From NCBI GenBank assembly GCA_905178155.1, contig CAJINV010000004.1:4272518-4336517 (forward strand): 64,000 bases of DNA, read 5' to 3'. Position 1 is the stretch's first letter. Every line of letters starts with the position of its first letter. The translations under genes were made by a program, and so were the position numbers. Shown in pieces: positions 21,861 to 35,354 of this stretch. Under the pieces are notes generated by a model. It saw nothing but the letters and a program-made list of their open reading frames with translations, was not told where the DNA came from and ran no database searches. This stretch comes from Amoebophrya sp. A120 (lineage: Eukaryota > Sar > Dinophyceae > Syndiniales > Amoebophryaceae).

Positions 21861-24800
21861 ATGAACAGATACTACGTTTCTGCAGGCGGGTATCGATATC
21901 CTCCTGTTGAAACTTTTCTTGCTGCACGTCCTCCCCAGCGCGCAAGACAAATGAACATGTTCCGAGCGCATCACCAAATTGTTGAGGCGTGTGTAGCACG
22001 TGTCGTCGGCATGGAAAGCCGTGATATTGACGATGAGTTGAGTGTAATCGAGATAGACATGATCCACCAGATCATCTGTGAGGAGGTCCTTCCAGTAAGT
22101 TCTTTGGACTCTTCGTCTGTTCATCCGCGGTTCATGTCGATTAAGGGCGACGGAAAAATCGAGGTCGCTGTTGCTTCCATTTGTCTGGTAGCAAGCTGCT
22201 CTCTGTTGCAACAAGTGCAACAAAAGTATACAGCAATCATGTTTGGTGCCAGCAAAACGACCGAGCAGCGTTTGAAAGCACCTGCTGCTGCCCAAGTAGG
22301 TCCCGTAGGCAAAACTCAGTCTACATCCAGTTCGGCAGGTGGAGCAGCAGCGCACCATCAACATACTACAGCAGCGCATCACCTCCATCAGGCAAAGCAA
22401 GTGGGAACCCTGGACAAACTTGCGTCGCGACTTGGCCAAGCGAGCTATTTCAACGACAAAGCGGCACAGCAGCAAGAGTAAGTACTTTTTTCATGCAATT
22501 TTTTTGTCAAAGTGTGCTGACGCTGAGTAATTTCTTTCGGCGATCATTGCAGATGTACATGTAGTGATGTAGATGCAAAACGAGCAAAAATATTGCCAGG
22601 TTTACCCAGCGCCAGGGCCGTAAATCACAGAAGAAACTCGTGGAAGAAGTCGGGGACGACGAAAGTGACTTTGGTGACCATCAAGACGCCGACGACGTGG
22701 ATGCAAGTAGAATAAAGACTCTCTTGCAAGAGGACTCGGACGGCGATCGCCATAATTTTTCGGTCGGGTGGTCGACTACAAGAAAGAAAGCTGTCATAGA
22801 TGATCGAGCAACTACTTCGACAGGAAAGAACACGAAAAATGCCAATGCGGGGGAACGGAAAGGTAGCAAAGAGCAGGGAGGTGCAGCTGGGGCAGCTGCA
22901 ACTACGTCAATGTCCTCGTCATCTTCCAAAGGCGGAGCGCGGTACGGAAAAAACCCTGATCCCCACTTGCCTTCCAACAAGTTCGAGCGGAAGAACGTGG
23001 TCCGGAATGAGTTTAAGATGCTCCTCCAGCTTGGATACGAAACGCGACTGCTAAACGATCAAAACGTGATCCAGGTCTCCAAAAACAAGGCCAAGGCGTT
23101 TTTCCACGTTTTGCAGGGGCTGGGATACCAGCCGACCAACGTGTACACGGCGGACGGGAGGCAGGTGCGGGACCAAACGATCACGGTTACGTCAGATTTG
23201 AGCATCTACCAACAGAAATTCCAGACCATGCAGAAAAGAATCGCGGAGAAATTGAGCACGCAAGCGACTCGGCAGCACAGAACGAGGCAGTATTTTTGCA
23301 ACGGCGGAAAAACTGCGGAAAATATTGCAGGTATGGACACCTACAGTCTTGGTGCTTTGCCCATTCACGTATGATAATTTTTTGTTGTTTAGACAATTTT
23401 CCCTTGAAGTGCAGTTAGAATATCAAGCAGAAGCAATATCCTTTGTAAAGAAAATCACGCCCCTTCCGCTCCTATCTGCAGGCCAATCTGCGACCGTTCG
23501 CGGACTTTTCGGACCCGCAACCGGCCCGGTGCAAGGCACAAAACCGCCAACACAGAATGTGAATGGAACTTCCTGTAAACCGCCTTTTCCTTTTGGCGGC
23601 GGCGCGATAAAAAAGCCCGGAAATAACAAGATGAAAGACGACACTGCGGGCAGAGAAGGTTCCTCGCCTTTGTCATCTCCCGGGCAGCTCGTCACAAGTC
23701 CAGCCAAGAAGAAAAACTACGGTGGGAACGAGATGGCGTCGAGAACTGGACCTAATTCTGGACCTGTACGGGAGCCTCCTGGGCATGTTGAAGTCGAAGA
23801 TAGTGCCAGAAGATGCAAAGACAAAGCAGATCGTGACGACGACGACGACGAGGAACAGCAGCTTCCAGTGGATAGCCGCGAGACCGGCGCGTCTTACTTT
23901 CACAAGGAGGACGGCGATGTCGGTGACGAGGAAAGCGAAAACGACACTCCGCCCGAGGTGGATGCAGCCGTAGCTCTTCCTGCTTCCAAAACACCAGCTC
24001 TAGTACCTTCGTCGACCACTAGCACCACTATCGGTGTGCAGATAATCGCGCCGCAGAAGCGAAAGACGCAGGACACGAGCGTCAAGTTCGCGGAGCTTTT
24101 GCAAAAAAGTTGTACTAGTAGTAACGTGAAGCTGTCTGTCGGAGGCGAGGCAACTCGTGTGCAACTACATGGGAGCTGCGCTGAAGCCGCGGGTGGACCT
24201 CGCTCTACTACTCTTGCGCCCTCTTCACAACTCGGAGAGGAGAAGAAAAAAGGGAGGTCGAGATCGTCGAGGACGAATCCCAAGAAAACCATGCTCCGTG
24301 TTGTTGAGCCACATGATGTTGACAAGCAGCAGCAACAAGGCGCTGGCGCAGGGACAAGAAGTACAAAAAGTGCGCCCCCGCAGACGACAAATGATCAGGC
24401 GGCTCGCAACCGAAGCCGAACCACGACCACCCCCTTTGAAGGAGCGCCGCGCTTCACGGTCATTCGCAAAGCGCGCAAAGGGCAAGAAGACAAGAGTGGT
24501 GATCATTGCGATAATGGAGTGAATGACGACGAGTTTCGGGTCTGCAGCTCGATGGACGAGCTGTTTGATTCCACTACAGCTGCGTCGTCGGCGGCAAGAA
24601 ATGCAGTAGGTGGTAGAACAGCAGGAGGTCAGGGCCGTAGTTCGCCATCATCACCAAGAGCAGCTGCGAGATTTTCCCGAAGAACTGCGGAAATACTAGA
24701 GAGGACCACATCAAGCCAGCACAGTTCCGCGGGCGACACCACAGCGAGGACAAATGCTGCGACCACTCCACGCTTCACTTTTCGAAAGCTAGCTTTGGAT

Positions 24801-27293
24801 TTGCAGATCGGGTCGGGTGATGCTAGTGCACATCATCATCCTGGTGGCCCCTCGTCTGGTGATCTCCTATTGCTTCACAGCATAGCTGAAGGCAGCGACC
24901 ACACGAGTAGGAAAGTAGAAGGAGGAAACGCGAGGTTCGGCTCAACATCTCCGCTACTATCTCCCCGGTCCCAGCACTTCGCGTCCTCGTCGCCGCAACT
25001 TACTAGCAGGTCAGCTGGTGGTCGCGGTTGTAACAAGATTAAGTTGATGAGTCTAGCTTTGTCTCCCTCGTCAGCAACAAGAACCTCCTCGCCGCAGCAA
25101 ATGTCATCATCAAGACCGGCGTCGAGGAAAAACGTAGGAGTAGACTCAGCGCCAGAGCTGCATCGAGACGGTATCAACTATGCTGAGATCAACCAGTTCT
25201 ATTCCCCAGGATCAGCATCACCCGGCGTGGGCTCTTCAAATAATAATTGCAGTAGTCCACGAGGACGGGTGGCGTTCGGGCAGTTTGGACTTCTCGACGC
25301 GGATGGCCATTTGCGGGAGAAGCCGAGGCAGGTCAGATCGCCGCGCATGCGGATGGATGATCATTCGGATAATTCGGAAATGATGAATTTCAACCACGCG
25401 CTTCAGCCAGAGGACCATCTCCATCAACCCGCTGTGCCTTCCAGCACAGTTCCGCAGGCCCCGGTGTTTCTCACGGAGGAGAGGCAACGGCGAGTGCGCA
25501 CGTTGCTCGAGCAGCAGGGCTATGCAATGCAAAATAAGCATCTGTACTAGTATAAATTGCATTACAAATTCCCCCAGCATTACAAATTGAATTTGCAATG
25601 CTGATTTACTTTGAGAAAGAGATTTGTAATGCATAAATGCAATTACTACGAGTGCGATACTTTTGGACAGGATAAGGGCGAAGGATCGTGGTACGACCGT
25701 TGCGTGTCGAAGCCGGTGAATATGAATGTGCACAACTCCCCCTCCCCCTCATTTGTCATGCAAAATGCCCAATCCAGGCCAGGCCTCCTAGCACTGTTCG
25801 CATGACAAGTTCTGGAAGCCGCCGAAATAGCACTACAATCCTGTGCAAATCTGTCATGCAAAACCTGCATTCTGGCTGGCGCTTGTATTGCCGTTCATGC
25901 TACACAAATGAGGGCGAGGGGGAGTTGTGCATTGTCATAGTGAAAAAAGTGCGCAACCGGGCGGAGCAACTGGAGTTTCTGGCGCAGCTTTCGCAACGAG
26001 GCAGGCGCAGCGACACAGCGTCGACGGCTCCGTCGAGTAAGGAAAAAGAGTTGGGGATAAAAAACGGCAAGGACGAGGGAGGAGCAAAACCAAAAGCTGC
26101 ATCACGAGCGGGAGAGATGAATCCAAAAAATCGAAATCCTCTTGACCAGAAGACGGTGCTGCAACAAAAGCTGAAAGGAATCAAGCAAAAGCTTTTGCCA
26201 GTTGAACAGCTGCGTCAGGACCACGCCGAGAAAGGAGGCAGTAGTACCGGGCCTCCTGCGCAGGAAATAAACGAGCGAAAAAACAGCAAAAAGGACAAAA
26301 GTTTGGAGGCTGCTGAAAAGACGCCGAACTCGGGTCCAGCAGCAGTTGTAGATGACGCCGTGAAGCACAAGACGGCGGCCGCTACAAGTAGTAGTGCACA
26401 CCACGACACGACGACAGCACACGAAAATGAATTAAACGCGGCCGACGACGTGGTCGAAGACAGCGACCCACCCCTTCCTTCTTACGACGCAAAGGAACAG
26501 CTTGCTGCAGAGAGAAGACAACAGGCCGCACAGCTGGCAACCGCATGGAATAAAGCCACGGGTGCCCCCGCTGCATCCGCCGCTGCGAAAGAGGAGCTTG
26601 GGGACAGAACGACTGGTCGTGATTTTTACAAAGAGCAGCGCAACAGCACGAAGAGCTACGGCTCTAGTGAAGAAAACCCGCCTGATGGTGAAGATGTTGA
26701 GCAGCAGGACCTCCATTGTCACCCTGAAGATGAACAACCGCAACAGGAAGATCAAGATGGTGATGAGTTAAAACAAGTATTCGACCCGATAGAGTCCTCA
26801 GTCCTGCAAAACATCGATCGCGCTTTTGATCAAGTGGCACAGCACTCAAGTATATCCTGTGCAAAAGTATCGTACTCGTAGTAATTGCAAACATGCATTA
26901 CAAATCTTGCTCTTAAGGTAAATCCGCATTACAAATTTTCTTTCTCATGCTGAGGAAATTTGTAATGCATTTATACGAGTGCGATGCTTGTTTTGCAATG
27001 CATAAAGTACCATGGGTGGGCCTGATTTACGGAAAAAATTAAGCGTGCGGCGAAGACAAAGCAGCGTTTGCGAGGCGGCAGGGGTGGAGAGATGTTGCCC
27101 TGTAGTTGAGGAGTTGCTGCAGCAAGACGAGAACCTGCTCCACAAGGACCACGGTGCAGCCAAAACGACCAGCGCAACATCTACTTCGGAGGAGCTTGAG
27201 GTGCTGTACTCCTCGGTTGTCGAGCCGTACCTCTGGAACGCGCTGGGGTCGCTGTTGAAGCAGGCGACGGGGGGAGGTGGAGCAGGTGTTTGA
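21861..27293 (+). CDS. Unknown 1563-aa protein, partly disordered
   Basis: Exons 21861-22477, 22600-23330, 23410-25520, 25680-25720, 25945-26852 and 27010-27293 total 4692 nt in one frame. Introns 22478-22599 and 23331-23409 are GT-AG; the last three are introners. A GTAAGT site at 22095 and an in-phase acceptor at 22226 allow an extra optional 132-nt intron, whose translation (SICLVASCSLLQQ) looks non-coding. The N-terminus (MNRYYVSAGGYRYPPVE) and the block FERKNVVRNEFKMLLQLGYE to NVYTADGRQV (about 22980-23170) look folded. The rest is Ser/Arg/acidic low complexity. The C-terminus VVEELLQQDENLL to YLWNALGSLLKQ looks helical. No family recognised. Confidence 0.72.
25521..25674. mobile_element. 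Family-B introner
   Basis: Left end TATGCAATGCAAAATAAGCA, right end with the inverted TATCCTGTCCAAAAGTATCG type. Perfect duplication AGGGC. Excision joins LEQQG to EGSWYD. Confidence 0.85.
25721..25939. mobile_element. Family-C introner
   Basis: Termini TATGAATGTGCACAACTCCC and inverted TATGACAATGCACAACTCCC. Perfect duplication GTGAA. Excision joins SKPV to KKVRNRAEQ. Confidence 0.88.
26853..27004. mobile_element. Family-B introner
   Basis: Left end TATCCTGTGCAAAAGTATCG. Perfect duplication AAGTA. Excision joins VAQHSS to TMGGPDL and extends the gene by a last exon. Confidence 0.85.
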
Positions 27294-28379
27294 TTAACCG
27301 TGGCGGAAGCGAAATTTGTAATACGGCAGCATGAGGCGGGTCGCGGTCGTCTGGATCCGCGGACAAGTGGCGCGTGCACATGATCAAGCTGTAAATACTA
27401 CGAACAAATAAAGATAAAAAATCCACCTACATGTAGATGTAGAGGAAGTTAAAGTTTGAGTTTGAGTGACATGAATTACGACCAGCAGGGCACCAGAGGA
27501 AGACGTAACTGCTACTGCTCCGAGTAGAGAAGTACTTTCATTGAGTGATTGGTGATCTTCATGGTGCGCATTGTTATCTAAGAAAGTATCTTGTTTTGTA
27601 TGATTTCACGATGAGTAAACCCCAGAACGAATTGTACGATTTGACTTGCCCTTCTTGCACGACGATCAAAATTCGGACAAACCTTGTACATGAAAGTGAC
27701 GTGCTCCAACGTGCAGAAACAGATAAAACGTGGACTATGAAGATATGTTTCGCTTCGAACGGATTTTCTTCTAGAGCCTCGCATGCACGAGTAAGTACTT
27801 ACTTGCAACTGTCAAAAGCAAAAGGATTCGGTGATTTCAGCACCACCGGTTGTAAAAAAATCGGTTGTTACGCTCAGTTGCTACATGTCAGTCGGCCAAA
27901 CAATCTTTTCGTCGCTCCTCTAGTCGGTTTCGTACGAAATTATTGGAGGAACAAAACAAAAGCCCAACATTCTTAGTTCGACGTCTGATCGGTGTTTCGT
28001 ACCAAAAGTAACAAAAAACCGCGTGCTGTCGGTCATGTCGTGCCGCCACTCGTTCCGATGATGTCACGTGCTCTCGTTTCGTTCCTTCGTCCTTTATCTC
28101 TTGCCATGTCGACCATGTTCATATGCATCAAGAAGCAAGTTTTTGCTCCTTTCTCCCGTTGCAGGCGATTACACCTCTTTGATACCCCCTAATTTCATGT
28201 TCAGTCGTGTTTTGTAGCTGACGAGTCGTTCCTGCAGAACAATAACACTCTCTTGCTCTTCTACCCCACTACATACTTCTTGCGTGGTACGATCGCCCCC
28301 TAGAGCCTTCTTTTGGAAGTAGAACATTTGCGAATACTTTGCTCAGTCGACAACTTCATCCATCTTCTCCACAGTAAAC
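27294..28379. other. Intergenic, 1.09 kb
   Basis: An open frame at 27611-27976 (MSKPQNELYDLTCPSC..., 121 codons) has a CPSC pair but no flanking exon, introner or family resemblance. It is not called as a gene. Nothing else is seen. Confidence 0.45.
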
Positions 28380-31300
28380 ATGCAAGTCCTCGAAGAGACG
28401 CCCTCCCATTTCACCCTTCTCTGCACGTGCGATGGTGCGCAGAAATCGCTGGGAATGGCGGTGCGGCAGGATGGTCAAATCACTGCGGTCGGCCCCAATT
28501 CCTGGGCAGAGCAGATGGGGATAAAAATCCACGATGAACTACTATTCGAGGAGAAGCAGACGTATCAAGAGATGCTGATGCGCCTGAAACTGGAGAGACC
28601 CTTGGCTTTGAAACTGAAGCGCATAAAGTTTGCGGGGGAAGTGTACGAAGTGGTGTGTGCGGAACGGAAACTGGGCTTTCGCTACTACCTATCAACTGTA
28701 AAAATGTCTGGGTCTGGAAGATTGCACCTTGTCATGCTGTTTTTGGACTCTAAAAAATTTTGTATTGCATGACCAGCGAGAGGGGCGCCGATTGTGCTAC
28801 ACGGACAGGGTATTTCTCATGCGGAAGGTGCATCAGGAAGACCTCTAAATGTCTGCGATGCTAGGTCATGCATTACAGGCATCATGGTTCATGAGAAATA
28901 TGCATGACAAGTCTCGCATTCTTCCAGACCCAGACACTTTTGCAATCCATACTACCACGGCGTGGTGGTTGAGGTGAAACCGGACAGCTGGGCAGGAGCG
29001 GTGGCGGGAATATTGGTAGAGTAGCTTTTTACGTGGTGGGCGATGTTAATTTTCAGTTTTTTTGTGCTTGTGCTACTGGTACTGGTACTGCTATGTCAGT
29101 CTTGGTACTAGTTGTATGGGTCTCTCCACCAAGTGATGAAGAACTCGAATGTACTTAAGTATCCTCTTCGCTCGGTTCTAAAAATTGACTGCGACAACTT
29201 TATGATCCAAACCCACTATACAAATAAATCAGCCCGGTGACAAGCTTTTGGAGATCCAAGATCTCGATTGCACCCGACCCGGCGTCACCGCGGACGACAT
29301 GCTCGCAGCACTGCGACAGCCCCGGCCGACGAGATTGCTGCTGCAACGCCCGAAGAGCATGGACGACGCCATTGCGGACATGGCAGCGCAGATGGTCCAG
29401 ATGGAAGCCGAGAAACAAGCGGACATGATGAACACCAAAGCAAAAGCTGTTTCTGCGAATACGCCAGAACCTGAAGTTGCAGCTCACCAGCCGCAGCTGC
29501 AAGTATTAAACCTCACTGACCCAGTTGCACCAGCTGCACCAACGAACCGGAGGAGCATAGCTGCCTCCGGCAAGAACTTCACGCGCCCGACGCTGGAAGA
29601 AATCCGCGGGAGTACCGCGCCGGGATTGCCCGCTAGCGGTGGAGAAGCTGCAAACAACAACCGCAGCAGAACGCCTTCCACAGCCTCCAACTCGTCGCCG
29701 AAAAAGGACGTGAACATCCGCTGGCCGGAAGATCTGCAGCCCGGACAGCAGCTGCACCTCCACACTGGGAACACCCCAATTTCGTCCCGGTCGGGGTCGC
29801 TTGGCAATTCGTCCGCTCTAGAGCCGGTCGCGGAAGAGAATGAAGTAGAAGTAGAGAGAACTGTACTAGCGGAGGATAATGGTTTAGGAGTTTACCAGAC
29901 GAAATCGAAAACGAATCCACTTCATCAAAATGCGAAACTGACATCAACTCCGAGCAGTTCTTCTTCCCAAACGCTGAAACTCGAACCCGTTTTCGAGGAA
30001 AACGAGCAGGCCACGCATTTTCACAAGGATTTCGATTTTACGTCCCCGACTTCTTCCGGATCTCTGAAAGGCGAGGATTGGCCGGAAGATTTACTCGTTC
30101 GCTCCAGGTCCTCGCAAAGTGGCCGGGGGTTCAGCTCGCCCAGCGCGCTCGCGCCGGTTTTGGAGGAACGGTTGGAAGATTTGGCGAAGGAGCAGGACGA
30201 TGACGAGGAAAATGAGTTTGCCGTGGAGGAGTACCCGAACTCTACTTCCGACAACAATACCACCCCGGGCCGAAAACCGTCGCCCCGCGATCCCCGCGGA
30301 CCCAGCGACGCCAACGTCCAAGCAGCGGTGGCGGCGGCGAGGGACATATACTCCCTCGATGACCGGGGGGCTCCGGAGGAAGATCTGAACATTGTTTTGG
30401 CAATTAACGAACGGGAGTCCGAGAAACGGGGTCCTTCGGAAACCGATCTCGCGCTGGCGATAAACTTGGCGGAGCAGATCCAGAAGATGGAATCTGCGGT
30501 CGGAGAGCTCTCCGCAAGGAGCGACAGGCCACTTGGTGATGAACCACGGGCGGGAAATCAGTCTTCGGTCGTGACTTTACCAAGGGACTCAGCTTCGCAG
30601 GATACCGAGCGGACAAGTGGGCAAACCGAAATTATGCTACCCCGAGACAGCGCGGAACTAGGGGTAAGGCAAACGGAAGTTGGCCTACCAAGGGAGAGCG
30701 TCGACGATGATCAGCCTGATACGGAAATGCTGGCTAAGGAAACTGCGCCGAGAAGTAGCAAGAAAATCACGCAATTGCACACGAGCAAGCGCGCCAGCGT
30801 CGTTCTTGCGCCCGGCGAATCATTGACTGGAGGGACAAGAGATAAAGATTCTCTTGCACATAAAGGCCGGCAGAGTGTGCCAAGCGTGAACTTCTACAAT
30901 GACAATTTGGGCACATCATCTTCTTCGCCCTCTACAACAGAAACAGGAAATAAGCGAAGTAACCGCAGAATGTCGCTCCCAGCTGGTACGGTCGGACCAG
31001 AAAGGGGGAGATCGCTGCTGGAACTGGGAAAACAAGAAGTTTCTGATGGTGGTACAACTTTTGATGAAAAGGACTTCGACGTAAATTCCATCATGGCAGA
31101 GGCCCAAAGCATGAAGAAAGCCTACGAGAAGAATGCAGCAGGGGTCGTACTAGACAAGTCGAAAACAACTAAACCCGCCGCGCCAACGCAAAGTGCGACA
31201 AAAGAAGATGTGGACAGCCGCTACCAGTTTGCGGAGAAAACGACCCTGATTTCCCCGGAAGCGAAAGCTAGAGACGACAAGAAAATGATGAGCCAGCTTT

Positions 31301-34300
31301 CTGTACCGGGCGGGAGTGCAGCTGCAGCAGGAGGTGCTGCTATCTCTCCAAGAGGTACGGGGAAGTCATTGGTCGGAACAACACTTCCCGGAACACCAGC
31401 GTCTCCGCGGGCGCCGGATGGAAGTAAAGTAGGCGACAGAAGTCCGAAAGCATCCCCAAGACCGTCTGCTGCCCCCAGCAGCAGTGCGATGAAGACAGCA
31501 CAAAACACCACCACCAGCCCCGATGTTCTTTCGGTAGCTGCAGAAACACGACCGGAAGATTCTTCTTCTGCATCCGCAGCGGCAGCTCAAACATCAAAGA
31601 TAAAGACCCGCGACGACGTGATCCTGCAAAAAGCGAAGCTGCAGCACCAGGGCAGCATGAAGATCCCGGAGGAAAACCACGGGGAGTTGGTCCAGCATTT
31701 TCACACCACACGGCTGCATTTGAAATTGAAGAACAACAAGCACGAAGTCTTTGAAGACGATTTCGATACGCCGCACCCGAATTTCGAAGCGCCGGGAGGC
31801 GCATCTTCAACGAGTGCGCAGAAGAAGAATCTGAGTGCGGCCGCAAGAATCGACTTGCATGAGAAGGAAATATTAAACACTAACGACTTCAAATCGACTT
31901 CTAAACCAGAAGGGGAGCAGCAAGGCGGTGGGATCGGAGGACTTGACGCCCAAGGTGGTGACACCTCGGACGAGCAAAATACCGCTTCTACGGCGGCAAC
32001 GACGCCCGCGAAGACGGTGAATTTGATAGACGCGCACCACCCGCCAAGGAGGTCCGAAGGACACGAGACGGATATTCCCCGGATGCACCCCGACGAGTTG
32101 CACTCGTCGAGCGCGGAGGAAAGAGTTGTAGAGGAAAATCCTAGTACAACAGCAGGCGCCGCTGGACAGAAACAGATCCAGATGAATACCTTCATGTACT
32201 ACCCTGAACAAGAAGATGATAAGGATTCCGACGTCGATGAGAAGATCTGGAGGCCGACCGGAAAGAACAGCGTCAACAGCAATTATGGAACAACATCGAA
32301 TCCCTCCGTGATCGTGACAAAAACCACCTCCCCGTCTACCTACCAGGCTAGTGTAGAAAAACCTTTTGAGCAACATTTTCTCCTCGAGCACGGGAAAGAG
32401 GTGTTGACCGGTCGTGTGTTTCAAGCTGCAATAAATAACGGCGGGGATACTGGTAGCCCGAGCGCCCTGCCCGCAGCGGTGCCGGTGAACTACGTAGGGG
32501 GTTTGGAGTTGCACAAGAACGACCACGCGGATGAAATCATGGGGTCTTACGGAAGTAGTACTTTCTCTCCGGCGATGAAGGAGCAAATGAAAAACGAGGC
32601 TGCTCTGATGAAACAGGAAGTAGCGCAGTTGTTGCTCGGAGGAAGTAGTGCGGCTGGTTCTGCTGCGCCGATGTTGAAAAATGACGATTTTGATACCAGA
32701 TCCGTCGAGATTAAAAAAGAAAGTGCTGACGATCAAGCATCTACTTTCAAGCGTGTCAGCATCGGCGAAACCGAAACCATTACGCCATCTAGTACTTCCA
32801 CTGAGATGAATCAGCAAGGGCAATCTATGGACGCGGTAACCACCTACATACTGTACGTGCTTAAGTGCCTCAATCCGTGCACCTGCTTCCAGGATGGGTC
32901 ACCCGCGGAGGCGGACAAAAAGAATAAAGCGGCTGGTGGCGCCGGGGGACAATCACAATTATATCCCGGCGAGAAAAAGAAGCTGGTCAGACTCCGGCCT
33001 AACCGCTCAAAGAGCGAGAATAATCTGGAGGATAAGGAAAAGGATAAGGAAAACGATGTTGATAAGGAAAACGAGACCATGTCAACAAATAAAACCGCGG
33101 ATGCGGCAACGGGTGCAGCTGGACCACCAGTCGTGAACCTGAATGAGCTGACTGACGAGGTAAAAAACGAGAAGATTATCCCGACGATCCAAGACAATTC
33201 TTCCAAATCCTCAAACCCCGTGATGAAGGCGGACCGTTTTTGGCACAGCGTGAGCGGAAATGAGCTGGGGAAGATGGTGGACGCGTTCAGGAAAGAAAAT
33301 CAAAATCACGATAGGGTGCAGCGAGGAACATCAAGCCCTTTGTTTCCCGCTTCATCACCCTTGCTGCAAAAACCGAAGATGGCCGACGCGTCGACGCAGG
33401 TGTTTGTGCAGTACGTGGACCGGGTGAATGGAGCAGTGATCCCGGGCACGCCGAGACTTATGTCCGCAAGATCCCCCCGGCCGACCCCCAGAACCGCAAA
33501 CCGCGTCGTGAAAGAGAACGAGAAGCGAACGTACAACCGGGTGCGGGGCACGTCGGGGATTGTGCGAACCCATGGGTTCTTAGGAATGGACTTGCGAGTG
33601 GGAGGAAGCAAGACAATCATGCCAGAGGCTGCTGGTGGTGTTGACGGTGCAGTTCTTGCGCAAGAGAACAGTGGGAACGGGAAGATGTATGTTAGCAAGG
33701 TACTTACATGTTGTACAGCATATGATTGCTTTATTTTCTGTTTTGCGCAAAATGAGATCAGAATTCGTCGTCTCGTCGTTCATATCACCATGCCACTTAC
33801 GATAACTATGATTACCATTACCCTTATGCTTATCGTACGAAATCGATCTAAACACAGCTCCGCACGCCTCGCAGTCCCACCTCTTTGCTGAACTTGAGTA
33901 AGATCCGCACCGCGGGCCTACGTCCCAGCAGTTCGAAGGCGAAACGGTTAAGCGTTGGGGTCTTACCGGTCGTGAAGGAGCAGTCAGGAGTTCTCCCGCC
34001 CATGCAGCCGGTCACTTTACTCGGCGTGAAGGAGAACGCGTTGATACCCGCGAATAGAATCGCAAAACAACAAGAACAGCAAGAACAGCCACAATTTGTT
34101 CCCCACATGCACGAGAACCACGAAGTCACACACCTCTATGATTCCGACCCGACAAATCCAAATGCCCTGTTCGAATACACCAAAGCCAGGAAAGACGGGG
34201 TCATGTCCGTCCCGGCCCCCGTGCGGTTCGAGGCCCCAAAGGTCAACTCCGAGGCCTTTCGCGCCGCCGCGGCGGAAAGAACGGCGAAATCGGTCGAGCA

Positions 34301-34562
34301 AATGCGCGAAAAGACGCGAGTTTTGCTGAGCGGGAGTTCCACGCCAGCGCCGAGTCCGACGGGTACGGTGGAGATGAACTTGCTTTTCGAGGGAGAAACG
34401 ACAGCGACACCGAATTCCGGTAGTACGCAACACAGTAGTGCTGGGGTTGCTGCGAACAAGGCTGAGCAGGGAGCACCACAAGCGGCAGTGGCAGATCAGG
34501 AAACCACAGTCGCTCGAAGTTCGCTGATGTCGTTTTTCTACCGCCCTACTTCTCAGCTGTAA
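28380..34562 (+). CDS. Large protein with two N-terminal PDZ-like domains (1831 aa)
   Basis: Exons 28380-28689, 28957-29015, 29233-33699 and 33903-34562 total 5496 nt. The first intron is a family-A introner; the other two are GT-AG. Residues about 20-82 (SLGMAVRQDGQITAVGPNSW) and about 96-163 (GVVVEVKPDSWAGAVAGILP then GDKLLEIQDLD) each show the PDZ pattern of a glycine-rich loop and a P-G-D/hydrophobic-I core, so two tandem PDZ-like domains that would bind C-terminal peptides are likely. The introner lies inside the second. After that come about 1650 residues of low-complexity Ser/Pro/acidic sequence with short conserved-looking islands, e.g. TRLHLKLKNNKHEVFEDDFD and RVVKENEKRTYNRVRGTSGI. 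Scaffold role is inferred. Confidence 0.78.
28690..28951 (+). mobile_element. Family-A introner
   Basis: Left TATCAACTGTAAAAATGTCT, inverted right TATGGATTGCAAAAGTGTCT. Perfect duplication CTACC. Excision joins GFRYY to HGVVVEV inside the second PDZ-like domain. Forward A orientation. Confidence 0.9.
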
Positions 34563-35354
34563 GCTGTTAGCTGCACTCGAGAACATGATGAATTAAAGAT
34601 CTTCGGAGATACAGGATTTTATGGTGGTTAAACTGAATCTGAATCTGAATTCCTCGACGAGCAGTGTGTGTTTTTCTTTTTACAAAGTAGGATTTAATAC
34701 GACGAGTTTTTTCATCTTTCCGTCTTTTTTCTTGTGTTTGTATTTTTCGCAGCCTGTTGTTGTAAGTACTTGCTTTTGGCCTTATTGTTATTCGGAGGAA
34801 GAAATCTTGTTATAGTTTAGTAGATCATCATAGCTTGAAAAATATCCACAACTAGTTTTTTCGTCAACACATTGTAGGCAAGAGAAGCATGATGCGCATG
34901 CGCATACGGATTTCGTACAGATGCTTTTTCTGATCTACTTTGACTGAAGTTTGAACTAAATGTCAACAGGTTATTCCGATTGAACACCCGCCGAGCCGGC
35001 GAGCGGGAAGCACGTACCCAGCCCCTGTTCACCAGCTTTGCGAATAGTTCCCTCCTCTCGTAGCACCATGCCTGCGAGTCACCTTGTGCGTCATTAATTA
35101 TCGCAAAACTCATGATGCATTCATCGTGAGAATAAATATACTGAGAGACGGAGAAGATGAAGAACTACAAGTAGAGCATGTTGCGATGTCTTTCTACCGA
35201 GTAGAGGCGTCGACGCACCACCATTCTCATGCCGTCCTGGAGGAGAGTTTCGAGATCGTGCTTCTGTGTTGTAGTAGTGTGTGTTTGGTATGCCTGTATG
35301 TGTTTGAAGAATTAGTATTAGAAGCCTTTTCGTCAAAGAGCGCACAAACCAAAA
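34563..35354. other. Intergenic, 0.79 kb
   Basis: AT-rich spacer; no gene, introner or RNA recognised. Confidence 0.5.

Noticed and set aside
27611-27976. 121-codon frame with a CPSC motif
   Set aside because: No exon neighbours, no introner, no family resemblance; possible but not supportable.
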